Origin: Flavobacteriales bacterium UBA1986
GTDB lineage: Bacteria; Bacteroidota; Bacteroidia; Flavobacteriales_G; Salibacteraceae
Reading direction: 5' to 3'
Assembly: GCA_002336245.1 (NCBI GenBank)
Contig: DDDG01000019.1
Location: 43,461 to 107,460 of the forward strand
Length of the DNA stretch: 64,000 nt
The notes beneath the pieces are model-generated. The model had not been told where the DNA came from, ran no database searches, and worked only from the letters and a program-made list of their open reading frames with translations. The translations under genes were made by a program, and so were the position numbers. Below are positions 56,917 through 64,000 of this stretch, piece after piece (the first letter of the stretch is position 1; each line of letters starts with the position of its first letter).

Positions 56917-57974
56917 ATCAACTTCTGATATACGGAGAAGCTGCGCTCTGCGGCAATTTTCCAAGTGAATTGAGAGTGAACGTAGTTTGAAACTCGTTCG
57001 TGATCTTTACGCTGACTCGCTCTCTGAATGGCCCGCTTGATTGATTCTACGGATTCGGGTTCGCAGAATTCCGCGATTTCAGAAAAGTATTCTTGAACAT
57101 CTCCTTTAGGCGATACGATCGGAATGCAGCCACTGGCAGCTGCTTCAAGGGATGAGAGTCCGGTTGTTTCAAACCAAGAAGGAAGCGCATGCATATGAGC
57201 TTCACCATACAATTTGGCTAGCTCTTCTTGCGGCATAAAATCTTCAAAACGAATGTGCGATTCAGCGGCATTCATACAAGCTTCATTGTAGGCCTGGTGA
57301 TTTGGAGCCGATCTTCCAATGATGCGTGCAGGAATTTTAAGATCATTCAATGCAAGAATCAAATTCAATTGGTTTTTCCCACCTTCAATTCTGCCTACAC
57401 ACAATAGACCTTTTCGCTCTTGGTTTTCGAGGTAAGGAAAAAGTTCGGGGTCCACGCCATTTGGAATCATTTCATAGGGAACCTTAGTGCTGAAGTCATG
57501 GACAAAGCGTTCGTACTCCGAGTGAGAATTGGGCAACAGATAGTCGATGTTGTTCAGAACGCTTTGAATGGCTTTTTTGTGGCCTTTGAGTATATAAGAC
57601 TGACTGCGAATTTTTTCTTGTCCTTTAAAATGTCGCACCAGAGCCTTCATATACTCAGTGCCATTTTTCCCTAAGGACTTTGCAATTTTAGCTTGAAGGC
57701 CAGAGCGAGATTTTTGATCAAATTCGGAATAGTCTACGTAGATGCTCGAAACGACTTTGGGAATTTTCAGTTTTAAAAAGGGTAGAATTTCCTGGGGACG
57801 AATGATGTTGAAGAAGTGAATCAATTGGTGCTCAGAAGTAATTTGATCGGCTGAGTGAACCATCTCCACTTCACAACCCAGCTTTTTGAGTTCACTAGCT
57901 GTCGACTTCATTTGAATGGTGTCTCCACCAACCACCTTCTCGGCACTACTTCTATTTACGAAAGCTACTTTCAT
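56913..57974 (-). CDS. Glycosyltransferase family 4 type
   Basis: The 353-residue GT-B enzyme starts MKVAFVNRSSAEKVVGGDTIQ, with the acceptor-domain pattern and a C-terminal GT1 domain: LLCVGRIEGGKNQLNLILAL, HALPSWFETTGLSSLEAAASGCIPIVS (the ExE-type motif TTGLSSLEA). The ATG at 57974 overlaps the stop of the previous gene (ATGA), and upstream codons to 58046 lie inside that gene. Substrate is unknown. It is one of three glycosyltransferases in the locus. Confidence 0.82.
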   Translation of the reverse strand: MKVAFVNRSSAEKVVGGDTIQMKSTASELKKLGCEVEMVHSADQITSEHQLIHFFNIIRPQEILPFLKLKIPKVVSSIYVDYSEFDQKSRSGLQAKIAKSLGKNGTEYMKALVRHFKGQEKIRSQSYILKGHKKAIQSVLNNIDYLLPNSHSEYERFVHDFSTKVPYEMIPNGVDPELFPYLENQERKGLLCVGRIEGGKNQLNLILALNDLKIPARIIGRSAPNHQAYNEACMNAAESHIRFEDFMPQEELAKLYGEAHMHALPSWFETTGLSSLEAAASGCIPIVSPKGDVQEYFSEIAEFCEPESVESIKRAIQRASQRKDHERVSNYVHSQFTWKIAAERSFSVYQKLI

Positions 57975-59197
57975 GATTCTGAAGAGCTCTTCCTGAGGCT
58001 CTTTAAATCGTATTGATTGAAGACAGGACTGAAGGCCAAGGCCCACATCACATACTCTACGATGTTGAAGATGAAGCTGCCCGTAAACTGATAGGCGAAT
58101 GCGAAGATGAATAGGTTCATGCGGTAGATGTTGTTGTACACCTTTGTTTTAACGGCTAGGTAAAGAATGAGCATGAATCTCAAAATCACTCCCGTTAGAC
58201 CAAAAGTGGCCAAGGTATCGGCTACGGCATTGGGAAGTCGAACCGTCCAATTGTCGGCATCCGTGTAATTGTAGTAATTCACGATGATTTCGTGCCCAAC
58301 AATCTTTACCTGTCCGAGACCCACTCCGAACCACATGTTTTTCTCCTTGGCGATGAGGTATGCCAATTCAAAGGAGTCGCTCGTTCGCCCTTGAAAGGAT
58401 GAGTCTTGTCCACTAAAAATGTTGGCAATGCGCAAGCTAACGGGGTTGTCGGGAAAGACGACAATTCCTAAGAAGAGGGCTAGAAGTAAAAGAACTCCAG
58501 AGAGCTTTACCAAATTCCTGAAACGTGAAGATTTCCAGAACGCTCGTGAGTACATGAATGAAATGAGGACAATTGAACCAAAGACCAATGCGATTACCCC
58601 GAAGGAGAGAGAAAGCACTAAGGGGATGGTGACGGCCAGCAAAGTCTTCCACCAATGTTGAGCACCCTGAAAAAAGCACTTCAGATAATAGTAAATGACG
58701 AAAGGAGCAAAGAGAAGCGAGTAATAGGAAGGTTCGTACGTGAAACCTCGAAAGCGCGGGAAGATTGGAACTCCAGGACTGATGGGTTCTGTGCTCCAGG
58801 TCAATGACCACAGAGGAGGGATGGTGAGAATGATAATTCCAAAACCCAATAAAAGCAGATTGCTTTCAACCACTTTTCGGTACAGCCATTCTAGGTTATT
58901 GCTCTTCTGGATGAATTTATAAGTAGCCAATGTAAAGAGGTAGACCGAGAAAAATAGGATGCTCGACTGAAGGTAGTCGCCGTAATCGATGGCTTGGTTT
59001 GTATGAATTGCGAAGTAAGGCAAGAGGAACAAGCCGAAAAGCAGGCCGGTGCGCTTGCTGCCGTTGCTGTGCAAATACCACCAGAAAAACGGGAAGAGCA
59101 ATGAAGTATAGAGCAGACCATGAGGCAGAAAGAGGCTGTTTACGAAGAAGTAAACGAACACAAAAAGCCATTCAATTTCCCGTCTTGCTATGGTCAT
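57971..59197 (-). CDS. Wzy-like O-antigen/EPS polymerase membrane protein
   Basis: The 408-residue integral membrane protein has about 11 segments, with the periplasmic loop pattern RGFTYEPSYYSLLFAPFVIYYYLK and MWFGVGLGQVKIVGHE typical of Wzy-type polymerases. It would link repeat units after flipping. It is one of two polymerase/ligase-like proteins in the locus; the other is at 54582-55847. It overlaps both neighbours by 4 nt (ATGA), showing a tightly coupled operon. Confidence 0.75.
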   Translation of the reverse strand: MTIARREIEWLFVFVYFFVNSLFLPHGLLYTSLLFPFFWWYLHSNGSKRTGLLFGLFLLPYFAIHTNQAIDYGDYLQSSILFFSVYLFTLATYKFIQKSNNLEWLYRKVVESNLLLLGFGIIILTIPPLWSLTWSTEPISPGVPIFPRFRGFTYEPSYYSLLFAPFVIYYYLKCFFQGAQHWWKTLLAVTIPLVLSLSFGVIALVFGSIVLISFMYSRAFWKSSRFRNLVKLSGVLLLLALFLGIVVFPDNPVSLRIANIFSGQDSSFQGRTSDSFELAYLIAKEKNMWFGVGLGQVKIVGHEIIVNYYNYTDADNWTVRLPNAVADTLATFGLTGVILRFMLILYLAVKTKVYNNIYRMNLFIFAFAYQFTGSFIFNIVEYVMWALAFSPVFNQYDLKSLRKSSSES

Positions 59198-59985
59198 GAG
59201 CTGGTTTTGCGAATCGGTGAGAAGCGAGACCGATAAAACGTGAGAATTCTATTTAAGCCAAAACGTTTTAAATTTCTTTGAAGCAAATAAGCAAAGCACT
59301 GTCGCCAATAGTATCGATTGGCTAGCATGTCATTTTCCAAGATTGCCATCTTCGCTTTTCGAACTTCTTGAAAGCCTTTTTTCCAGTTCAGGCTGCTCAC
59401 ACCATCGAGATTCATCACACTCACACTTTTGGGAAAATGCTCAAAAACGGCCCCCGTCGTCCTTAGGCGCAAGAGGAGTTCATAGTCCATGGCAATCTTG
59501 TAGTCTAAATTAAAACCACCAAGGTCTTCAAAGCATTTTCTTCGGACGAAGGTTGCAGGGTGGTTTAAGCTCATTTCTTTTTTGAGCAGGCTGTGGTTTG
59601 CGTGAATGATGGTATTTGAAGCGTCTTCAACTTGCATGTTCGCATAGAGCACATCTGCCTCTGACTTCGAAAGCGCCTGTAAAAGCTCTTGAAAGGCATC
59701 AGATTTCAGGCGATCTCCCGCATTGAGGAACAAAACCCAATCTGCAGTGCTCGCGCGCCAACCTTTATTGAGGGCATCGCTGATTCCAGAGTCCTTTTCG
59801 CTGATCCAATAACTGAGCTTATCGGAATTTTCCTGAATGAACTCGGCAGTACCATCTGAGGATAAGCCGTCAATGATGAGGTGTTCCACTTGCGCATCCA
59901 ACAATCCCCACACGTTGGCGCAGGTCAACTTCAGGCCGCTAAGGTCGTCTTTAACAATGGTGACAATACTTAATAGTGGTTTCAT
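59194..59985 (-). CDS. Glycosyltransferase family 2
   Basis: The 263-residue GT-A enzyme begins MKPLLSIVTIVKDDLSGLK, followed by VEHLIIDGLSSDGTAEFI, the donor site WVLFLNAGDRL (usual DXD replaced by NAGD, common in this subgroup) and MSLNHPATFVRRKCFEDLGGFN. It probably adds one sugar on the cytoplasmic face. It is the first gene of the minus-strand polysaccharide operon, which runs from here through 51991. It diverges from the Wzz-like gene at 60086, with 100 bp between starts. Confidence 0.85.
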   Translation of the reverse strand: MKPLLSIVTIVKDDLSGLKLTCANVWGLLDAQVEHLIIDGLSSDGTAEFIQENSDKLSYWISEKDSGISDALNKGWRASTADWVLFLNAGDRLKSDAFQELLQALSKSEADVLYANMQVEDASNTIIHANHSLLKKEMSLNHPATFVRRKCFEDLGGFNLDYKIAMDYELLLRLRTTGAVFEHFPKSVSVMNLDGVSSLNWKKGFQEVRKAKMAILENDMLANRYYWRQCFAYLLQRNLKRFGLNRILTFYRSRFSPIRKTSS

Positions 59986-60039
59986 TCTGATGAGTCCCCA
60001 AAGTTATCGGATTTCAATCTCGAGAGGCAGTGCATTCAG

Positions 60040-60069
60040 TTGTGGACGCGCAGTTTAATGCTAGTTTTG
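60040..60069 (+). promoter_or_regulatory. Consensus Bacteroidota promoter of the Wzz-like gene
   Basis: TTG (60040-60042) and TAGTTTTG (60062-60069) are separated by 19 bp, matching the TTTG-N17-23-TAnnTTTG consensus. The predicted start site near 60076 leaves a leader of about 10 nt before the ATG at 60086. Confidence 0.65.
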
Positions 60070-60085
60070 TGCAATACTAAACGCA

Positions 60086-60991
60086 ATGTCAGAGAACAGC
60101 CAAAAAAGACCTCAGAGCGACGAACTTGATTTTTCAGGTTTGCTGGATCTGCTGAAGCGCATTATGCGTTGGTGGGAAACACTTCTTCTTGATGTCGTGC
60201 GTGTGTTTGGCCGTTATTGGAAGAGCATCTTATTCTACACGAGTGTAGCCATTGCCATCGCCATTGGTTTGTACATCATTCTTCCATCGAAGTATGAGCT
60301 GAAGATGACTTTGAAGACAAATCAGCTCTCGAACCCCAACATTCAAGAGCAGGTTTATTCTTTGGAGAAGCTGACTTATTCCAAGTCTAAGAATGAGCTT
60401 TCGAAGCTGCTCAATCTCACTCCAGAGCAATGCGAAAACATCGATGAAATTCGTCACGAAATCATTTATGAAGAATACATTTCCCCAAATCCTTATTTGG
60501 AGCACTTGCCTTTTCGGATAGTTGCAATTGTCCGGGATCGAGAACTTACTCCCGTACTTCAGAGGGCTGTTGTAGACTATTTGGAGAACAATCCTTATGC
60601 CTTAGTAAGTAAGGAATTGCGGATAAAAATGCTCAACGATCGCCATCAGAAGATTGCAGCTGAAATTGCGCAGATTGAGAATTTGAAAGAGAAGTTCTTG
60701 GATAATCTAACAAGGAAAGATGAGAACGTTCAGGTGAAAGTGGGCAACGACATCAATCCGATAACATTTCACGAGAAGAGCATTGAATTGCACCAAGGGC
60801 TAATGGATATTGAGTATGCACTTGAGCACGATGACAACATATCTGTCATCGAAGGTTTCGCAAGCAGCGACAGGGCAGATCAGCCGGAACTAGGAGTGTA
60901 TTTAATGTGGGGAGCTGTTTTCGGTTCTGTTGCCTCTTTCCTCTTCTTCCTCTTCAATATGCGCCTCCAACGAAGAGTCTCTGCGCAATAA
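60086..60991 (+). CDS. Wzz-like polysaccharide chain-length / co-polymerase protein
   Basis: The 301-residue inner-membrane protein has two membrane segments, near residues 47-67 (ILFYTSVAIAIAIGLYIIL) and 273-291 (LMWGAVFGSVASFLFFLF), with a periplasmic coiled-coil-rich region between (KIAAEIAQIENLKEKFLDNL). This Wzz layout suits a chain-length regulator for the surrounding locus. There is no C-terminal tyrosine kinase domain. It has a consensus promoter just upstream. Its last 90 nt, including the second membrane segment, overlap the end of the flippase gene on the other strand. Confidence 0.7.
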   Translation: MSENSQKRPQSDELDFSGLLDLLKRIMRWWETLLLDVVRVFGRYWKSILFYTSVAIAIAIGLYIILPSKYELKMTLKTNQLSNPNIQEQVYSLEKLTYSKSKNELSKLLNLTPEQCENIDEIRHEIIYEEYISPNPYLEHLPFRIVAIVRDRELTPVLQRAVVDYLENNPYALVSKELRIKMLNDRHQKIAAEIAQIENLKEKFLDNLTRKDENVQVKVGNDINPITFHEKSIELHQGLMDIEYALEHDDNISVIEGFASSDRADQPELGVYLMWGAVFGSVASFLFFLFNMRLQRRVSAQ

Positions 60992-62413
60992 AACAAGAGT
61001 GAGTTCTCGAAACTTCAGCAGTCCACTGAGCCAAACGAAGGCGAAGCTCACGAGTCCAATTCCCAAGACTTCCAAAATCCAATTTAGTTCCATGGCTGCC
61101 ATGGAAATGTGAATTCCGTATGCCAGTGGCATGAGGCAAACCAGAAGAACAACATCCTTCGACCCTAAGCCAACTTGATGTCTACTGCGTGCGATTCCAT
61201 AAAAGAAAACCGCAGCTAAACTGTGGCTGCTTAAGGTCGCAATGGCCGTCCCCAATTCTGCATTTTCAGGAACTAAAAGAAAGTTCAAACTAAAGCCAAG
61301 TAGGATTGCTGCTGCAGAAACTCCGATCATATATTTGAGTTTTCCTGAGGCTGTAAGTAAAGTTCCATAGATGTTTACAAAGGATATTGGAATAAAGGAA
61401 ATCATTAGAACTCTGAAGGCCAGGATGGTACGTTCAGAAGCTTCGGGATAAAGTAGGTGGAGTACTTCGGAACCGAATAGAAAACACAATGTGCTGACCA
61501 CGATGGCCGGAATGAGCAATAGCCTAGATGAGATTTGGACAATCTCATTTAGATCTCCTCCACGCCTCGTCATATTTGAAAAAATGGGGAAGAGCAAAGC
61601 CACGAACATATTCCCCAGCATGATGACCGAATCGAGGATGCGATAGCTCTTGGCATATTCACCAACGGCGCTGCTTCCTGGGCTCAAATAATCTAAGATC
61701 ACAGTTCCCGATTTGTAATAGATGGACATGAAAAGAATCAGGATGGCGTAGGGTAAGCTTTGCTTTATGATGGAAAGAATGAAGGCCTTTGAAATGCCAA
61801 ATTCAATTTTGGATAGGTAAGGTCGGAGTAGAAGCCATGCAACAAAGACTGCAATCAAGTATGAGATTCCTTGGGCGTAGGCGAACCACATGATGTTGAA
61901 TTCTGCCTGCAAGTCGAGGCCCCAGAGCAGAATGGAACAGAAGAGAATCATCAAGCTCTTATCAAGAATGGAGAGAATGCTGTCCTTTTTGAATTCCAGA
62001 ATACCCGAGATATTCGAACGCATGAAAAGCAGTAGCGAAGCCAAAAATTGATTGAAGAGCAAGATTCCCAAGAGCTCTAAATCCTGCGTTCTGTAACCAA
62101 TGAAAAGCGCGAAGCCAGATGTGAGGATGAGGTACAATACCCCTAATCCAGCCTTCATCTGAAAGAGTGCAGCAAAGTATTTCCCTAAGGTTTGACGATG
62201 CTGGGCAATGTTCCGATTGTTGTAGTTCGTGATGCCAAGATCAAGGAAGATGCTGAAGACGTAGGACAAATCAAAGAGGACGAAATAGAGTCCGTACTCT
62301 TCAGAGCCAACCGCATTTTGCACATTTCGATCGATGGCAAAAATCCAAATGGGTTTTATAAGAAGGTTGAGAACTAGAAGAAGTCCAAGGTTCGAGACGA
62401 ATTTTCGAAGCAT
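60902..62413 (-). CDS. Wzx-like oligosaccharide flippase (polysaccharide transport family)
   Basis: The 503-residue integral membrane protein of the MATE/MOP type has about 12-14 segments (LGLLLVLNLLIKPIWIF; SFIPISFVNIYGTLLTASG). It would flip undecaprenyl-linked repeat units to the periplasm for the polymerase. The last 26 residues form a hydrophilic acidic tail (EAHIEEEEEERGNRTENS) encoded in the 90 nt that overlap the Wzz-like gene. It follows the YceI gene by 10-11 nt on the minus strand. Confidence 0.82.
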   Translation of the reverse strand: MLRKFVSNLGLLLVLNLLIKPIWIFAIDRNVQNAVGSEEYGLYFVLFDLSYVFSIFLDLGITNYNNRNIAQHRQTLGKYFAALFQMKAGLGVLYLILTSGFALFIGYRTQDLELLGILLFNQFLASLLLFMRSNISGILEFKKDSILSILDKSLMILFCSILLWGLDLQAEFNIMWFAYAQGISYLIAVFVAWLLLRPYLSKIEFGISKAFILSIIKQSLPYAILILFMSIYYKSGTVILDYLSPGSSAVGEYAKSYRILDSVIMLGNMFVALLFPIFSNMTRRGGDLNEIVQISSRLLLIPAIVVSTLCFLFGSEVLHLLYPEASERTILAFRVLMISFIPISFVNIYGTLLTASGKLKYMIGVSAAAILLGFSLNFLLVPENAELGTAIATLSSHSLAAVFFYGIARSRHQVGLGSKDVVLLVCLMPLAYGIHISMAAMELNWILEVLGIGLVSFAFVWLSGLLKFRELTLVLLRRDSSLEAHIEEEEEERGNRTENSSPH

Positions 62414-62423
62414 CGGAACAGAA

Positions 62424-62975
62424 TCAGTTCTTCGGTGCCAGTTCAGCTTGCACCTTGCAGGTGATGACTTTAGCTAATTTCTGGTTTACTATGGTTGGAA
62501 TCTTGATGTCGTGATCTTCCAGCGATACTTCAAATTCCGATTTGATGGTAATCATCTTTCCGATGATGGTAATGGCGGCTGAAATCTCACGCTCTTTTAT
62601 AATCCCATGAACGTTCAGCTTTCCCTGCACTTTTACAGGGTAGTTACCGTTTTTATCGTAATCAACATCCCCATCGATTTTCCCCACGAACTTCACTTTT
62701 GGGAACTTTGTGGATTCCATATAGTTCTCGTTGAAGTGTTCACGTTGGAGCTCAGAATTGAAGCCTTCGAATGAGATTACAGCAACTTGAAAAGCGAAGG
62801 AATTTTTGCTTGTATTGATGAGGCCAACCAATTTGGTTGATTTCGCCATGATGATCTCCATGGGCGCCTCTGAGGAAAAGGACACGCTGCCCCGTGAAGT
62901 TTTGAACAGTTCAGCAGCGGGACGCGCCGCCACCAATGTAAGAATCAAAACAGAAAGGAACAGAAGTCTCTTCAT
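62424..62975 (-). CDS. YceI-family periplasmic protein
   Basis: YceI proteins form a lipid-binding beta-barrel that carries isoprenoid-type lipids in the periplasm. The 183-residue protein has a signal peptide (MKRLLFLSVLILTLVAARP) and the family features SFSSEAPMEIIMAKSTKLVGLI, FNENYMESTKFPKVKFVGKI and VQGKLNVHGIIKEREISAAITI. The exact ATG is not certain: 62984, 62978 and 62975 are all in frame; 62975 gives the best n-region. It lies between the DUF6090-like gene and the flippase gene. Confidence 0.82.
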   Translation of the reverse strand: MKRLLFLSVLILTLVAARPAAELFKTSRGSVSFSSEAPMEIIMAKSTKLVGLINTSKNSFAFQVAVISFEGFNSELQREHFNENYMESTKFPKVKFVGKIDGDVDYDKNGNYPVKVQGKLNVHGIIKEREISAAITIIGKMITIKSEFEVSLEDHDIKIPTIVNQKLAKVITCKVQAELAPKN

Positions 62976-62996
62976 CATATACATTCAAAGGTATCA

Positions 62997-63773
62997 TTAG
63001 AGTTCATCGAGCAGGTCTTCAAGCTCTTCCGTTTCTTGCTCTTCTTCCTTTTTTTCGTCGAATTGTACTTCTTCGATGTCATCCCTTACCTTGAGGTCTT
63101 TCTTTACGAGCTCCTTTTCAAGGGCTTCTCGCACTTCTTGAATCTTCAATTGAGTGCCGAGCATATCATAGTAATAGGTTTCAATCAGCATGTTCAAACG
63201 GCGTACTCGATTGAAGAGATCCATTTTTAATTGATCATCGGTGAGCTTTAATGTTCGAGCGTGTTCATCCGTATAGTCGATGAGGAATCCAGCCCATGTT
63301 ATGCTGTTTGTGAAATCGAGAAAGTGCCGACCTTTTTGCTCATTGGTGTCAAAATTTTTGTCGAGTTCAAACAAGAGAATTTTGAGCTCGGCATTGGTGA
63401 TGAACTTAATGTCACCACTTGATTCTAAGGCTTTGTATGTGTTGTTGGAAGGAACGTAGGCGAAGTTGTAGGCCAGCTTATGGTCAATCTTTTCAAGAAC
63501 TTCGGTGCGGTCGCAAGTTTCAGGCTCTCGGAGCGAATTCATCAACCAAATGGTGACTCCCAATTTCTGTTCGTACTCGCGAATTCGTGTAGTGAGTTGA
63601 TTGAAGTCCTTCACGAGGTCGGCATGAAGGCCAACCAAATAGATTTCTTCCTTTTCGGTCTTCTCGAGTTCTTCATCGAAATTCTCGATGGCAAAGGCTG
63701 CAAGAATGGAGAGCATGATGCCCAGAACTTCCACAACCTGGCGTCCAAGTCGTTTCCAATTGAATGTTGCCAT
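62997..63773 (-). CDS. DUF6090-like protein with N-terminal membrane segment
   Basis: The 258-residue protein starts MATFNWKRLGRQVVEVLGIMLSILAAFAIENF, with one membrane segment, then a mainly helical region (NQLTTRIREYEQKLGVTIWLMNSL, SGDIKFITNAELKILLFELDKNF). The N-terminal pattern matches DUF6090 proteins, common in Flavobacteria and uncharacterised. An acidic tail (EEVQFDEKKEEEQETEELEDLLDEL) ends it. The ATG at 63773 is chosen because the upstream codons lie within a -7 box. YceI and the flippase follow. Confidence 0.72.
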   Translation of the reverse strand: MATFNWKRLGRQVVEVLGIMLSILAAFAIENFDEELEKTEKEEIYLVGLHADLVKDFNQLTTRIREYEQKLGVTIWLMNSLREPETCDRTEVLEKIDHKLAYNFAYVPSNNTYKALESSGDIKFITNAELKILLFELDKNFDTNEQKGRHFLDFTNSITWAGFLIDYTDEHARTLKLTDDQLKMDLFNRVRRLNMLIETYYYDMLGTQLKIQEVREALEKELVKKDLKVRDDIEEVQFDEKKEEEQETEELEDLLDEL

Positions 63774-63777
63774 GGAG

Positions 63778-63785
63778 CAAATGTA
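63778..63785 (-). promoter_or_regulatory. -7 box abutting the DUF6090-like gene start
   Basis: TACATTTG on the minus strand matches TAnnTTTG exactly and ends 5 bp before the ATG at 63773, so the transcript would be leaderless or nearly so. No -33 element was identified. Confidence 0.45.
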
Positions 63786-63888
63786 TAAACACAGAAACAA
63801 CGATGCATTCACACTCATTCCAACTGGCAAGATTCGCCTCCAGTCAAGACAAAATCACCTGCCGCGAAATGTGTTACTTTTATTCGGT

Positions 63889-64000
63889 TTGACCCCAAAA
63901 CAAAATATTCAATTCTGCCTATTTGCCTTTGTGCTTCTTGCTTGCAATGGGATGACCTATGCGCAGATTTTCAAACCTGTACGTCTTCAAACTAATCTGG
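63889..64000 (+). CDS. N-terminal part of an exported protein (3' end outside window)
   Basis: An open frame reads LTPKQNIQFCLFAFVLLACNGMTYAQ-IFKPVRL and runs past the window end. The hydrophobic stretch followed by TYAQ is a good signal peptide. The start is uncertain: TTG at 63889 or GTG at 63871 in the same frame, or ATG at 63952, which would leave out the signal. Too little is present to name the protein. Confidence 0.5.
   Translation, partial: MTPKQNIQFCLFAFVLLACNGMTYAQIFKPVRLQTNL

Overview
This window looks like chromosomal DNA from a Flavobacteriales-type Bacteroidota. The reasons are type IX secretion (T9SS) machinery (PorT and the Plug protein) together with secreted proteins carrying T9SS C-terminal sorting domains, a TonB-dependent receptor with a carboxypeptidase-regulatory N-terminus, a split methylmalonyl-CoA mutase, weak Shine-Dalgarno signals, and repeated Bacteroidota-style -7 boxes (TAnnTTTG) ahead of genes. 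No insertion sequence, prophage, CRISPR array or tRNA was seen. Genes are packed tightly, often with 1, 4 or 8 nt overlaps.

Layout. 1-4247: end of rplQ with its terminator, then carA-eno overlapping by 4 nt, then gltA. 4269-10101 (minus): a fatty-acid beta-oxidation operon, marR-fadN-fadA-fadE, with a perfect 18-bp palindrome in front of it. 10196-14163: a secreted Asp-box protein converging on a T9SS-sorted peptidase-like protein. 14222-19742 (minus): an operon aspC-hldA-trkH-ubiE-porT. 19803-26342: two different L,D-transpeptidases facing each other, a decayed gene, small envelope proteins and meaB. 26537-37693: trxB, a cell-surface gene broken by an in-frame stop, a dipeptidyl-peptidase III lipoprotein, a lipocalin and a 1574-residue T9SS-sorted surface protein. 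37745-42043 (minus): RNase P RNA, an Smr protein, a DUF2279-like protein and a TonB-dependent receptor. 42161-52017 (plus): T9SS Plug, apaG, pruA, divIC, methylmalonyl-CoA mutase mutA-mutB, ybaB, terC, a TauE/SafE permease and a methyltransferase. 51991-62413: a surface polysaccharide locus. 62424-64000: a YceI protein, a DUF6090-like protein and the start of an exported protein.

How it fits together. Acyl-CoA dehydrogenase, FadN and FadA yield acetyl-CoA, which citrate synthase takes in; MutA/MutB with the chaperone MeaB handle the propionyl-CoA branch, and PruA feeds proline-derived glutamate. PorT and Plug belong to the secretion system that would export the three sorted proteins found here. 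The polysaccharide locus has an initiating phosphoglycosyl transferase, three glycosyltransferases, two polymerase/ligase-like membrane proteins, a flippase and a Wzz-like protein, so it looks like Wzx/Wzy-type assembly.

Most notable points: the initiating sugar transferase is fused to a nucleotidyltransferase-fold domain; the flippase and Wzz-like genes overlap by 90 nt on opposite strands; two genes are interrupted, each by a stop that one C-to-T change from a glutamine codon would explain; and several -7 boxes lie so close to start codons that very short or absent 5' leaders are likely. I saw no clearly new multi-gene defence or signalling system.
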